From UBA2334 sp964396895 (GTDB lineage Bacteria > Pseudomonadota > Gammaproteobacteria > Burkholderiales > Burkholderiaceae_C): a stretch of DNA of 27,844 nt. How positions within the stretch are numbered: position 1 is the first letter of the stretch; each line of letters opens with the position of its first letter. The notes below the pieces were generated by a model. That model was not told the origin of the DNA and did no database searches. It worked only from the letters and a program-made list of their open reading frames with translations. The translations under genes were made by a program, and so were the position numbers. This document shows positions 14,866 to 23,113 of this stretch, piece after piece. Location: NCBI GenBank assembly GCA_964396895.1, contig CAYNGJ010000031.1, forward strand, positions 1-27,844, read 5' to 3'.

Positions 14866-16269
14866 TCAGACCTTGCGGATGGCGAAGCTGTTCGCGTAGG
14901 CCTCGGCCTTGGTGGGGTCGAACTCCTTGCCCATGATCTGGTGCTTCGTGTAGCCCGACCCGGCCGCAAAGGGCTGGCCCAGGTCTTTCATGTGTTTGCG
15001 CGCATCGGTGATGAGGAACACCTTTTCAGCGATTTGCTGGTAGTTCACATCGCCCTTGATGTGACCCCAACGCTTCATCTGGGTGAGCATCCACACGGCC
15101 ATGCTCTGCCAGGGCATGGGGTCGAAGTCGGCGCGGTCGGGCACGTTCTGGATTTTGCCCAGGCCGTCGGCAAACTTGCCGGTCAGCACTTGGGTCAGCA
15201 CCGCCTCGGGCTGGTTCAGGTACTGGGAGGGGGCAATGACCTTGGCGATGAGTTCGCGGTTTTCGGGCTTGCGCGCCATGGCGGCGGCGGTCAACACGGC
15301 GCGGTACAGCGCAGCAAAGGTGTTGGGGTTTTTCTGGATGAACTCGGCGCTGGTGCCGAAGGCGCAGCAGGGGTGGCCGTTCCACAGGTCTTTGGTCAGC
15401 ACGTGGATGAAACCCACTTCGTCGTACACGGCGCGCTGGTTGAACGGGTCGGGGCCCAGGAAGCCGTCGATGTTGCCCGCGCGCAGGTTGGCCACCATTT
15501 CAGCGGGCGGGATGACGCGCAGCTGCACATCGGTGTCGGGGTTGACGCCGTGCTCGGCCAGGTAGTAGCGCAACAGGAAGTTGTGCATGGAGAACTCGAA
15601 CGGGATGCCGAACTTGAAACCCTTCCAGTTCTTGGGGTCGCGGTTGTCCTTGTGGCGCAGGCTCATGGTGATGGCCTGACCGTTGATGTTCTGAATGGTC
15701 GCCACGTTGGTGGGAATGGGGTTGGACCCCAGGCCCAGGCTCATGGCCAGCGGCATGGGCGACAGGAAGTGCGAGGCGTCGTATTCCTTGTTGATGACTT
15801 TGTCGCGCACCAACGCCCAACCCGCTGTTTTGGTGACTTCGACATTCAGGCCTTGCTTGCTGTAAAAGCCCAGGGGGTGGGCCATGATGAGTGGCGTGGC
15901 GCAGGTGATCGGGATGAAACCAATTTTCAAATCCTTTTTCTCCAGCGCGTTTTTGTCCTGGGCCATGGCCTGCAGGCTGGCCAGGGGCAGCACGCTGCCG
16001 ATGGCGGCCATGGCCGTGCCCTTGCCCACGGCGCGCAGGAAGCGGCGGCGCATGTCGTCCTGCGGGAACAGGGCTTTGACCAGGGTGGCCTCGATGAACT
16101 CATTGCTGTAGGCCTCGAACTCCGCCGTTTCGCTGCGCGCCCGCAGCGTGGCGGCGGCCGCGTCGGCGTTGGCTTCGGCGTGGTGGTCGGCCAGCGTGTG
16201 GTCGCGGCCACAGCTGCACTTCATCATCAGCGGACGATCGGCGTTGTAGGGATCGAAGAATTCAGTCAT
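14866..16269 (-). CDS. NrtA/CynA-like periplasmic substrate-binding protein with Cys/His-rich leader and Tat signal
   Basis: This 467-residue protein is the binding component of the importer. Its mature part has the NrtA-family pattern (KIGFIPITCATPLIMAHPLGFYSKQGL, IPPAEMVANLRAGNIDGFLGPDPFNQRAVY, WNGHPCCAFG). A twin-arginine signal, RRRFLRAVGKGTAMAAIG, begins unusually late, at about residue 74. It is preceded by a leader with MKCSCGRDH (Cys18, Cys20, His24) and further His residues, resembling a small metal-binding motif. ATG 16269 has AGG nearby and follows a sigma-54 promoter. It is the first gene of the operon with permease, ATPase and cynS; cyanate is the inferred ligand. Confidence 0.9.
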   Translation of the reverse strand: MTEFFDPYNADRPLMMKCSCGRDHTLADHHAEANADAAAATLRARSETAEFEAYSNEFIEATLVKALFPQDDMRRRFLRAVGKGTAMAAIGSVLPLASLQAMAQDKNALEKKDLKIGFIPITCATPLIMAHPLGFYSKQGLNVEVTKTAGWALVRDKVINKEYDASHFLSPMPLAMSLGLGSNPIPTNVATIQNINGQAITMSLRHKDNRDPKNWKGFKFGIPFEFSMHNFLLRYYLAEHGVNPDTDVQLRVIPPAEMVANLRAGNIDGFLGPDPFNQRAVYDEVGFIHVLTKDLWNGHPCCAFGTSAEFIQKNPNTFAALYRAVLTAAAMARKPENRELIAKVIAPSQYLNQPEAVLTQVLTGKFADGLGKIQNVPDRADFDPMPWQSMAVWMLTQMKRWGHIKGDVNYQQIAEKVFLITDARKHMKDLGQPFAAGSGYTKHQIMGKEFDPTKAEAYANSFAIRKV

Positions 16270-16302
16270 GGCACACCTCGTGAGTTGAAGGACGGTGTGT
16301 GC

Positions 16303-16321
16303 ATTGCAAGGGACGGGCCAA
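16303..16321 (-). promoter_or_regulatory. Sigma-54 (RpoN) promoter of the cyanate transporter-cyanase operon
   Basis: On the minus strand TTGGCCCGTCCCTTGCAATG has GG (16319-16318) and GC (16307-16306) exactly 10 bases apart and matches TGGCAC-N5-TTGCA well. The expected transcription start is near 16295, giving a leader of about 25 bases before the ATG at 16269. Sigma-54 dependence suggests nitrogen control by NtrC. No clear NtrC site was seen in the short upstream region. Confidence 0.8.
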
Positions 16322-16392
16322 GTCGGCGGCTGTCGGGGCCAGCCAGCGCTGTTTTCGGGCCCAGTTCCGCACATCGTGCCCAGACCGACGAT

Positions 16393-16420
16393 GGCGTGTA
16401 GGGCTGGCCCTACAGACGCC
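16393..16420. repeat. Perfect inverted repeat TGTAGGGC-N2-GCCCTACA upstream of the cyanate operon
   Basis: The core at 16397-16414 has 8-base arms around a 2-base centre, extended by GGCG/CGCC. It begins nine bases after the stop codon of the NarL-type regulator and about 75 bases upstream of the sigma-54 -24 element. The spacing resembles the 7-2-7 head-to-head heptamers bound by NarL-family regulators, though the sequence differs. No T-tract follows, so it is a weak terminator candidate. Confidence 0.5.
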
Positions 16421-16428
16421 CCCCCCAT

Positions 16429-17136
16429 TCAGGCGTCGGCGGGTTTGCGGGCGTGCCGCTCGGCGTACAGCGCCAGCTCCACGTCGTTCTTGGTCCCGGT
16501 TTTGTCCAGGATGCGCGCCCGATAGGTGCTCACCGTGTTGGGCGCCAGACCCAATTGCGCACCAATTTGGGTCACGGTTTGGCCTTGGGTGAGCAGGCGA
16601 TACACCTGGTGCTCGCGGTGCGACAGGGCCTCGGGCCCGCCATGGGCACTTCCCTGGCCCACGGCGGCGGCCAGGGCCTCGGCGGTGGCGGGCGTGACAA
16701 ACACGCCACCCGCTGCGCCTTTGCGCACCGCCGCCAGCATGTCGTCGGGGTCGGCGCTTTTGTTCAGATAGCCGCAGGCACCCAGCTTGATGCAGCGCAC
16801 GGCGTACTGCTTTTCAGGGTAGGTGCTGAGCATGAGCACGGGCAGGCGGGGGTGGTCGCGGCGCAGGGCTTGCAGCACATCCAGGCCGTCGAGGTCGGGC
16901 ATGGCGATGTCCAGCAGCACCAGGTCCAGGGCTGGCACGCCGTCCGGGCCGACCAGGCTGGCCACCTGCGCCAGCACCTCCCGCCCGGTCTGCGCCTCGG
17001 CCACCACCTGGATGTCGGGCGCATCGGCCAGCACTTGCTTGAGGCCCTCGCGCACGATGCGGTGGTCGTCGCCAATGAGCACGCGCACGGTGGTCGGGGC
17101 GGGTGGCTGGGTGGCGGTGTTGGGGGCCGCCTTCAT
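16429..17136 (-). CDS. NarL/FixJ-type response regulator
   Basis: This 235-residue regulator has an N-terminal receiver domain with the acidic pair in GDDHRIVREGL, the phosphorylated Asp in DLVLLDIAMPDLDG and the Lys in YLNKSADPDD. It ends with a LuxR-type helix-turn-helix (LSHREHQVYRLL, NTVSTYRARI). ATG 17136 lies one base after the stop codon of the kinase gene, so the two are translated together. Neighbouring genes suggest control of the cyanate operon, but a LuxR-type regulator does not itself activate sigma-54 polymerase, so the link is open. Confidence 0.93.
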   Translation of the reverse strand: MKAAPNTATQPPAPTTVRVLIGDDHRIVREGLKQVLADAPDIQVVAEAQTGREVLAQVASLVGPDGVPALDLVLLDIAMPDLDGLDVLQALRRDHPRLPVLMLSTYPEKQYAVRCIKLGACGYLNKSADPDDMLAAVRKGAAGGVFVTPATAEALAAAVGQGSAHGGPEALSHREHQVYRLLTQGQTVTQIGAQLGLAPNTVSTYRARILDKTGTKNDVELALYAERHARKPADA

Positions 17137-17137
17137 G

Positions 17138-18418
17138 TCAGTGCGCGGCCTCCACACCGATGGCGCACGATGCATTTAAAGCCAAATTGGCATCCAGCGC
17201 TTGCTGCATATGAGTTTGCAGCTCTAAATTCAGGACCATGCGCGTGCCCTCACCCGGTGCGCTGCGGATGTCGAGGTGGCCGCCCAGGTGGCGGGCGCGC
17301 TCGCGCATGCCCATGATGCCGTAGGCGTTGGCCGCCTCGAACACCTCGGGCCGGGCCCCCACGCCGTTGTCCTGCACCGACAACATCAGCCGATGGTCCA
17401 CGCAGACGATGTCCACCGCCAGCGCACTGGCGCGGGCGTGGCGCCCGACGTTGCTGAGCATTTCCTGAAAAATGCGAAACACCGCCATGGCCTGGCGCTC
17501 AGGCAGTTCGGGCAGGTGCCCGGTGTCCAGGTGCCAGTCCAGCGCCAGTTCGGCGCTGTGCGCAAACTCCTGCGCCTGCCATTCCAGTGCGGCCCACAGG
17601 CCCTGGTGGTCCAGGATGCTGGGGCGCAGGTCGGTGATGATGCGGCCCACGTTGTCCACCGCGTTCTCAATCAGGCGGCTCATGTTCTGGCACTTGCAGC
17701 GCATGCGCTGGCGCATGTCCTCGGCATCGGCTGGTGGGCGCTGCTGCTGTTGCGACAGGCGTTTGTCCAGCCAGTTCACGTCCATTTTCAGGGCCACCAG
17801 CAGGCTGCCCAGTTCGTCATGCACCTCGCGGGCAATGCGGGTGCGCTCGTTCTCGCGCACGCTCTCGCTGCGGGCGGCCAGCTCACGCACATGGTTCAGT
17901 GCGGTTTCCAGCGCAAGCGTGCGCTCACGCACACGCAGCTCCAGTTCGTCTTTGGCGCGCTGCAAGGCATCGGCGGCGCGTTTGCGCTCGGTGATGTCCA
18001 CAAAGGTGATGACGGCCCCGCGCACCCGGCCCTGGTCCAGGATGGGGTGGCTGGAATACTCCACCGCGAACGCGCTGCCGTCGCGCCGCCAGAACACCTC
18101 GGTGTCAATGCGGCAGGGCAGACCCTGGCGAAAGGCGTTGAAGATGGGGCACTGGTCTTCCGGGTAGGCTTGCCCATCGGCCCGGGTGTGGTGCGTCAGG
18201 TCGTGCATGTTCAGACCCAGCAGATCGGCGGGCTCGTAGCCGATCAGGCGGGCCCCGGCGGGGTTGATGAACACACACAACCCGTCCAGGTCCACGCCGT
18301 AAATGCCCTCGCCCGTGGAGTCCAGCATCAGGCCCAGCGGGTCGCGCCAGGTGTGGTCCAGGGGTGGGGGCAGGGCAGGACCAAGGACAGGCGTGGTCTG
18401 TCGGGGTGGAGGGTTCAT
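17138..18418 (-). CDS. PAS-containing NarL-partner sensor histidine kinase (HisKA_3), probably cytosolic
   Basis: The 426-residue kinase begins with a PAS domain (DPLGLMLDSTGEGIYGVD, then FVDITERKRAADAL), then a coiled coil, a HisKA_3 phosphoacceptor with RIAREVHDELGSLL, and an ATPase domain with SVQDNGVGA, NAYGIMGMRERA and APGEGTRM. No membrane-spanning segment or signal peptide is visible, so it probably senses an internal cue. The start at ATG 18418 is preferred over TTG 18445; neither has a strong ribosome-binding site. CTGTAGGG, resembling one arm of the palindrome at 16397, occurs upstream near 18480. It forms a two-gene operon with the response regulator. Confidence 0.92.
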   Translation of the reverse strand: MNPPPRQTTPVLGPALPPPLDHTWRDPLGLMLDSTGEGIYGVDLDGLCVFINPAGARLIGYEPADLLGLNMHDLTHHTRADGQAYPEDQCPIFNAFRQGLPCRIDTEVFWRRDGSAFAVEYSSHPILDQGRVRGAVITFVDITERKRAADALQRAKDELELRVRERTLALETALNHVRELAARSESVRENERTRIAREVHDELGSLLVALKMDVNWLDKRLSQQQQRPPADAEDMRQRMRCKCQNMSRLIENAVDNVGRIITDLRPSILDHQGLWAALEWQAQEFAHSAELALDWHLDTGHLPELPERQAMAVFRIFQEMLSNVGRHARASALAVDIVCVDHRLMLSVQDNGVGARPEVFEAANAYGIMGMRERARHLGGHLDIRSAPGEGTRMVLNLELQTHMQQALDANLALNASCAIGVEAAH

Positions 18419-18518
18419 GCCCAGGCCATGCAACGCCTGTGCCAACGTGGGTTCAGACCAAGTCAGGCCACCTCAACCCTACAGTCACCCCACCCCAGCC
18501 ACCGGCTTCAACGACCAC

Positions 18519-20414
18519 TCAGCGGCTGCCCCGTGCCTCGCCCTCGCGCCGGGGGTCGGCCCCACCGGCCCAGAGGCCCTGGCCGGGGTCACGCGCCAGC
18601 AGCCCCGGCTGGCCGTCGGCCCGAATGCCGTTGAACACCACGCCATGCAGCCCGCTGGTGAAGGCTGGGGTGGCCACCACTTGGTGCCCCTTCGCCGCCA
18701 GTGAGGCCTTGACCGCGGGCGTGTCCAGCACAGAGCCCTGCTCTATGGCCGTCACGGCGCTGGTCTGCGCACCAAAGTTGGGCAGGTTGATGGCCTGCTG
18801 AATGTCCAGCCCCCAGTCCACCAGGCCCAGCACGGTTTTGGTCACGTACTGGATGATGGCGCTGCCCCCCGGCGAGCCGATGGCCGCTTCCAGGTCGCCG
18901 GTGTGTGCGTTGAAGATGAGCGTGGGTGCCATGGAGCTGCGCGGGCGCTTGCCCGGTGCCACGCGGTTGGCCACCGGTCCCGCCGCATCGGCTGGCGCGA
19001 ACGAAAAGTCGGTGAGCTGGTTGTTGAGCAAAAAGCCACCCACCATTTGCAAGCTACCAAAGCCGTTTTCTATGCTGCTGGTCATGGCCACCGCGTTGCC
19101 CCAGCGGTCAACGATGGACAGATGGGTGGTGGACGGCAGGTTGGGCGACGCATCGGCCCCCAGCGCCAGCGCCGCGCCGGGCGGCTGGCCAGCGGTGGGC
19201 ACGCCCAGGCTGCGGTCAGGCCGAATGAGTTGGGCGCGCGCTTGCAGGTAGCCCGCATCCAGCAGGCCAGCGGTGGGCACGGTGACCCAATCAGGGTCGG
19301 CAATGTATTTGGCGCGGTCGGCATAGGCCAGGCGATAGGCCTCGGACACCAGGTGCACCGCGTCAACGCTGGTGGGGGCCAAGGCGGCCACGTCCAACCG
19401 CTGCAACAGCCCCAGGGTTTGCAGCGTGGTGATGCCGCCCGAGCTGGGCGGCGGCATGCCGCACACCTGGAAGCGCACGCGGTAGGTGGCGCACACGGGC
19501 TCGCGCACCTTGGCCTGGTAGCCACTCAGGTCGGCCAGGGTGAGGCGGCCGGGGCGCGTGGGGTGGCGGGCCACGGCCTGCACCATGGCGTGGGCCAAGT
19601 CGCCGCTGTAAAAGGCGTTGGCCCCGCCACTGGCAATGGCGCGCAGGCTGGCGGCCAGCGCGGGGCTGCGCAACCAGGTACCGTTGGCCAGCGGGCTGCC
19701 ATCCGCGTTCAAAAAGTAGGCGGCCACCGCCCCGCCCTGCGCCCGCATGCGCGCTGCCGAACCGGCAATGGACGCACTCAGGCGCGGCGACACGGCAAAG
19801 CCCTGCTCGGCCAAGGCAATGGCGGGGGCAAACAACGTGGCCCACGGCAGCTTGCCGTGGGCGCGGTGGGCCAGCTCCAGCATGCGCAGCACGCCGGGCG
19901 TGCCCACGCTCAAACCGCCATCCACCGCTTGCAGAAACGGCAGGGGTTGGCCGTCCGCGCCCAAAAACTGGTCGGATGTGGCAGCGGCGGGTGCGGTTTC
20001 GCGCCCGTCGTAGGCCAGGGTTTGGCGCTGGGCTGCGTCAAAGTGCAGCATGAAGGCCCCGCCGCCCATGCCCGACGACTGCGGCTCCACCACGTTCAAC
20101 GCCAGTTGCACGGCAATGGCTGCATCCACCGCGCTGCCGCCCTGGGCCAACACATCCACCCCGGCCTGCACCGCCAGCGGGTGCGCGGCGGCCACCATGT
20201 CGTGCGGGGCAAAGGCGAGTGCTTTGGGGGTGTAACCCGAGGGCGGCTCGGGCGGGGTGAAGCCGAGGGCAGGAGCGGAGACCTTGGTGGTGGGCGCTGG
20301 CGCATGGGCACAGCCAGCCAAGCCCACCAGCGCCAACGTTGCCACCGAGACCGCCACCCGCAACCCGGCCCGCACCCCCATCCAAACGGGCCAACCACCG
20401 TGATTTGAAGCCAA
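18519..20414 (-). CDS. ggt: Gamma-glutamyltransferase, predicted lipoprotein
   Basis: This 631-residue enzyme hydrolyses or transfers the gamma-glutamyl group of glutathione. It is made as one chain that cleaves itself before a conserved threonine; here PSTTHLSIVDRWGN places that Thr at about residue 429. Other family marks are SGMGGGAFMLH near 114, YDGRET and GSPGGSAIIQYV. The N-terminus has a hydrophobic segment ending LVGLAGC, a lipobox at Cys35, so it is probably membrane-anchored. TTG 20414 is chosen as start because a perfect AAGGAGG lies five bases upstream; the first ATG (20381) would shorten the signal region. The gene lies 100 bases upstream of the histidine kinase gene on the same strand. 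Confidence 0.93.
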   Translation of the reverse strand: MASNHGGWPVWMGVRAGLRVAVSVATLALVGLAGCAHAPAPTTKVSAPALGFTPPEPPSGYTPKALAFAPHDMVAAAHPLAVQAGVDVLAQGGSAVDAAIAVQLALNVVEPQSSGMGGGAFMLHFDAAQRQTLAYDGRETAPAAATSDQFLGADGQPLPFLQAVDGGLSVGTPGVLRMLELAHRAHGKLPWATLFAPAIALAEQGFAVSPRLSASIAGSAARMRAQGGAVAAYFLNADGSPLANGTWLRSPALAASLRAIASGGANAFYSGDLAHAMVQAVARHPTRPGRLTLADLSGYQAKVREPVCATYRVRFQVCGMPPPSSGGITTLQTLGLLQRLDVAALAPTSVDAVHLVSEAYRLAYADRAKYIADPDWVTVPTAGLLDAGYLQARAQLIRPDRSLGVPTAGQPPGAALALGADASPNLPSTTHLSIVDRWGNAVAMTSSIENGFGSLQMVGGFLLNNQLTDFSFAPADAAGPVANRVAPGKRPRSSMAPTLIFNAHTGDLEAAIGSPGGSAIIQYVTKTVLGLVDWGLDIQQAINLPNFGAQTSAVTAIEQGSVLDTPAVKASLAAKGHQVVATPAFTSGLHGVVFNGIRADGQPGLLARDPGQGLWAGGADPRREGEARGSR

Positions 20415-20455
20415 AACCGCCTCCTTCGCTCGCCAATGCTCAATAGCGTGCTAGC

Positions 20456-20495
20456 AAACAAAATAAATAGCGCACAACCCAATAAGGGCGTGCGC
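20456..20495 (-). terminator. Possible terminator between the flavoreductase operon and ggt
   Basis: On the minus strand GCGCAC...GTGCGC (20495-20490 with 20475-20470) encloses CCC/GGG and is followed by TATTTATTTTGTTT. The hairpin plus T-rich tail resembles an intrinsic terminator, although it lies about 190 bases after the flavoreductase stop codon. The rest of the 269-base gap holds no gene I can support. Confidence 0.45.
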
Positions 20496-20683
20496 AAGCG
20501 GGTATTTTGGCTTGAAATTCAGCTTTGGCAAGTGCCCATGTGCTGTGGGATGGCATCTGCAAAGCCAGGGGCTCCGTGGCGGTTGGGGTCAGCCGTTAAC
20601 GGCGAACCTCCACCGCTGCCACCGATGGCGCCAGTGCGTGGCCAGGTGACGGGGTGGAGGGGGAGCTGCGCCCAGTGGCGCAG

Positions 20684-21508
20684 TCATGGCGCGTCGTCGC
20701 CCATGTCGTGGTCCGGGTGGTCGCTGGCTCCCAGCTTCCAGTAGCCACGGGTCACCAGTTGCGCCCTGTCCATGCCGCGCTCCTTCAACAGCACTTGGCG
20801 GATGTCGCGCATGGCAGTGGCCTCGCAAGCCACCCACACCATCGCGCCTTCTGGCAGGCCGATGGCTTGTGCGGCCTGCAGCAGCAAAGCGCCGGGTGCG
20901 GCTTGAGACTCGGACCGAACCAACCAACGCACCTCGGGCGAGACCCCATCGCTGAGGTCGACTTGGTCGGATACCGCCTCCACCTCGGCCATCAGCGTCA
21001 CCTGGCAGCCAGTGTGCAGGCTATCGAGAATGGTGCCCACCGCAGGCAGGGCCGACTCGTCGGCCAGCAGCACCAGGTGGCGCAAGGACTCAGGGAACAC
21101 CTGCCCACCGCCCGGCCCCGCGATCAGCAAGGTGCTGCCCACGCGCGCCTGCTCCACCCAGTCGGACGCCACGCCTTGGCCGTGCCGCACAAAGTCCACC
21201 ACCAGTTCCCGGCGAACCGGGTCAAAGCGGCGGGGCGTGTAGGTCCGCATGGTGGGGCGCGGCTGACCCGACCCCGGTTGCCAGCCGGCGGCAGCCTCAC
21301 CAAACAACAATTTGATGTGGCTGCCCGGCTTGGGCGGGCCGAAGCCCTCCAGACTGTCACCCGAAAAGGTGACACGCCGCATGCGGGGACTGAGGTCTTG
21401 CAGACGGTGCACGCGCACGGCGCGAGGTGCAGGCCTGGTGCGCACCGCGGCCAACGTGGTGTTCAGGCTACCTGGGGCGCCCGGTGTGAGGGTGAGGGTG
21501 CTGTTCAA
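20684..21508 (-). CDS. Siderophore-interacting protein family flavoreductase (ViuB/YqjH-like)
   Basis: This 274-residue protein matches the siderophore-interacting family, which uses NADPH and FAD to reduce ferric siderophores. An FAD-binding barrel carries RTYTPRRFDP, then GPGGGQVFP and the NAD(P)-binding half (HLVLLADESALPAVGTIL, MVWVACEATAMRDIR), ending with the typical YWKLGASDHPDHD. Start is TTG 21508, preceded by AGAGG six bases upstream; no better ATG is available. It is the last gene of a cluster with a SnoaL-like and an ABM-like protein, which is not a classical siderophore context, so its substrate could be another iron complex or flavin. Confidence 0.9.
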   Translation of the reverse strand: MNSTLTLTPGAPGSLNTTLAAVRTRPAPRAVRVHRLQDLSPRMRRVTFSGDSLEGFGPPKPGSHIKLLFGEAAAGWQPGSGQPRPTMRTYTPRRFDPVRRELVVDFVRHGQGVASDWVEQARVGSTLLIAGPGGGQVFPESLRHLVLLADESALPAVGTILDSLHTGCQVTLMAEVEAVSDQVDLSDGVSPEVRWLVRSESQAAPGALLLQAAQAIGLPEGAMVWVACEATAMRDIRQVLLKERGMDRAQLVTRGYWKLGASDHPDHDMGDDAP

Positions 21509-21560
21509 AAGAAACCTCTTGTTTCGATGGGGTGCCGCTGTCAGAACTGGTCGCCCTGGG

Positions 21561-21944
21561 TCAATTGGCAGGCTGCTGGTAACGCTTCATGACCATGGTC
21601 GCCGCATTGAGCTTGGCCATGAAGCCTGCGGCCGACGCAGCCTTCTCGAAAGCGGCCATGGAGGCATCGGCGTCCTGGAGTGAATGCCAATGCACGATCA
21701 CCAGCCACTCGTTGTTCGGCCCTGCGGCACTCTCGCGCGAGACGAAGCCGGGCTGCTTGGCAATGTAATCACGCTCCAGCGCCTGGTCCACCACCGCAAA
21801 CTCTTCAGGCGACACGCCTTGCTTGAGCTGGAAGGTCGCAACCTCAATCACTGGTGCAGCGCCGGGCGCGGCTGCCGACAGGCTGGGGGCGATCCACATG
21901 GCGGCGGCCATGAGGCCAGGGAGGAAGAATCGAGCGGGTTTCAT
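21561..21944 (-). CDS. Exported antibiotic-biosynthesis-monooxygenase (ABM)-like small protein
   Basis: The 127-residue product has a cleavable signal peptide (FFLPGLMAAAMWIAPSLSAAAPG) and a single ferredoxin-like ABM-type domain: IEVATFQLKQGVSPEEF, KQPGFVSRESA, EWLVIVHWHSLQDADAS and a C-terminal MVMKRYQQP strand. Relatives include cofactor-free oxygenases and haem-degrading proteins, but many members have no known activity. ATG 21944 is preceded by AGGA and starts the signal peptide directly. It lies between the SnoaL-like gene (56-base gap) and the flavoreductase gene (52-base gap). Confidence 0.75.
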   Translation of the reverse strand: MKPARFFLPGLMAAAMWIAPSLSAAAPGAAPVIEVATFQLKQGVSPEEFAVVDQALERDYIAKQPGFVSRESAAGPNNEWLVIVHWHSLQDADASMAAFEKAASAAGFMAKLNAATMVMKRYQQPAN

Positions 21945-22000
21945 GGGGGTGTCCTGGAAGTGCAGTGAATGACGTGAGTGGGGAGCGTGGAGGGCGTCGC

Positions 22001-22948
22001 TCAAAAACCGAACTTGCCGTTGGTGTTCTTGCGCTCGGCGGGGGGCGCAATGGTCTCAATCACGTCCCAATGCTCGGCAATCTTGCCGTTTTGAACGCGG
22101 AACAGGTCGTAAAACGCCACGTGCTTGCCCGCAAAACTGCCCTCGCTGACCGACAGCACAAAGTTGCCCTCGCCCAATACCTGGTGAACGCGGCTGTACG
22201 TCATGGTCACACCGGCCTGGGCCATGGCCTGCAATGCAGCACCCAAACCCGACACTTGGTCGGCCACCTGCGGGTTGTGCTGGATGTAGTGGTCCCCGTC
22301 GAAATAGCCTGCGAGCTTGTCCATGCGGCCGTTGACCAGAATGTCGTCCACAAAGGCCTGCACCAGTGCCTTGTTGGCGGCGGTTTTGTCAAGGTCGGTG
22401 GCCACAGTGGGGCCATCAATCATGGTGCGGCCGCTGGGGTTGGGTTGGGCGGGCTTTTCTTGCAGGTTGTCCCAGTGCTCGACGATGTGGCCATCTTCAA
22501 AGCGGAAGATGTCAAAGCCTATCTTGGGTCCGAAAAAGTCGTAGTCGGTGTGGGTGAACACGTAGGGACCATCCTGGAACACGCGCACCGTGTTCACCTT
22601 GGCGGACCCCTTGGGCAGGGCTTGCAACACCGCACCAAAACCAGCCAGGCCATCGGCCACGGCCAGGTTGTGCTGGATGTACTTGCGGGGGTTGATGAAG
22701 GCCACGGGGGCGGAATCGCCCGTTTCAATGGACTTGAGCAGGGCGGCGACTTGGGCTTTGAGGTTGGTCATGGGAATGGCTTGAGGTGCAGTGGCAGATG
22801 ACGGTGATGAAAAGTACGACACAGCGGGTGCCGTGGCAGGCTGGGCGGCGAAGGCGGGCAGTGCCGACAGGCCCGCCAGCGCGACACTGGCGGCGTTGAG
22901 GGTCAGCCAATGGCGACGGGAGGTAGGCGCAGAAGGCAGTGGGGTCAT
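22001..22948 (-). CDS. Exported protein with two tandem SnoaL-like (NTF2-fold) domains
   Basis: This 315-residue protein starts with a probable Tat signal (SRRHWLTLNAASVALAG). Two SnoaL-like domains follow, each with the pattern YIQHN..VADG, DIFRFEDGHIVEHWD or DLFRVQNGKIAEHWD. The repeats, about 125 residues each, look like an internal duplication. Single-domain relatives occur as putative polyketide-cyclase-like or epimerase-like enzymes with mostly unknown substrates. ATG 22948 is preferred over ATG 22954 because AGGAA lies seven bases upstream of it and directly abuts the other. It is the first gene of the cluster and is divergent from the AraC-family regulator. Confidence 0.85.
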   Translation of the reverse strand: MTPLPSAPTSRRHWLTLNAASVALAGLSALPAFAAQPATAPAVSYFSSPSSATAPQAIPMTNLKAQVAALLKSIETGDSAPVAFINPRKYIQHNLAVADGLAGFGAVLQALPKGSAKVNTVRVFQDGPYVFTHTDYDFFGPKIGFDIFRFEDGHIVEHWDNLQEKPAQPNPSGRTMIDGPTVATDLDKTAANKALVQAFVDDILVNGRMDKLAGYFDGDHYIQHNPQVADQVSGLGAALQAMAQAGVTMTYSRVHQVLGEGNFVLSVSEGSFAGKHVAFYDLFRVQNGKIAEHWDVIETIAPPAERKNTNGKFGF

Positions 22949-23113
22949 GGTCATTTCCTGGAACTCGCAAAAAGAGACTATGGGCAAAGGGTTTGACGTT
23001 TCCCTCTGTTGTGTGAGTATTTTTCTGCTTTCTGACAACTTATCCAAGGTGGAATCCTGGCAATGAATGGTCAAAATCCGTCACATGCTGACTTTTTGCC
23101 CTAAACTGCCCGC

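Noticed and set aside
13076..16269. Calling the ABC transporter a nitrate importer
   Set aside because: The proteins resemble NrtABC, but the operon ends with cyanase and no nitrate or nitrite reductase gene is nearby; cyanate fits better.
14641..16401. 586-codon plus-strand open frame
   Set aside because: It is antisense to the binding-protein gene; its composition is that of a shadow frame.
16393..16420. NtrC enhancer site at the palindrome
   Set aside because: The sequence does not match the TGCACC-N5-GGTGCA pattern of NtrC sites.
18903..20408. 501-codon plus-strand open frame
   Set aside because: It is antisense to gamma-glutamyltransferase, whose catalytic Thr and signature motifs are intact.
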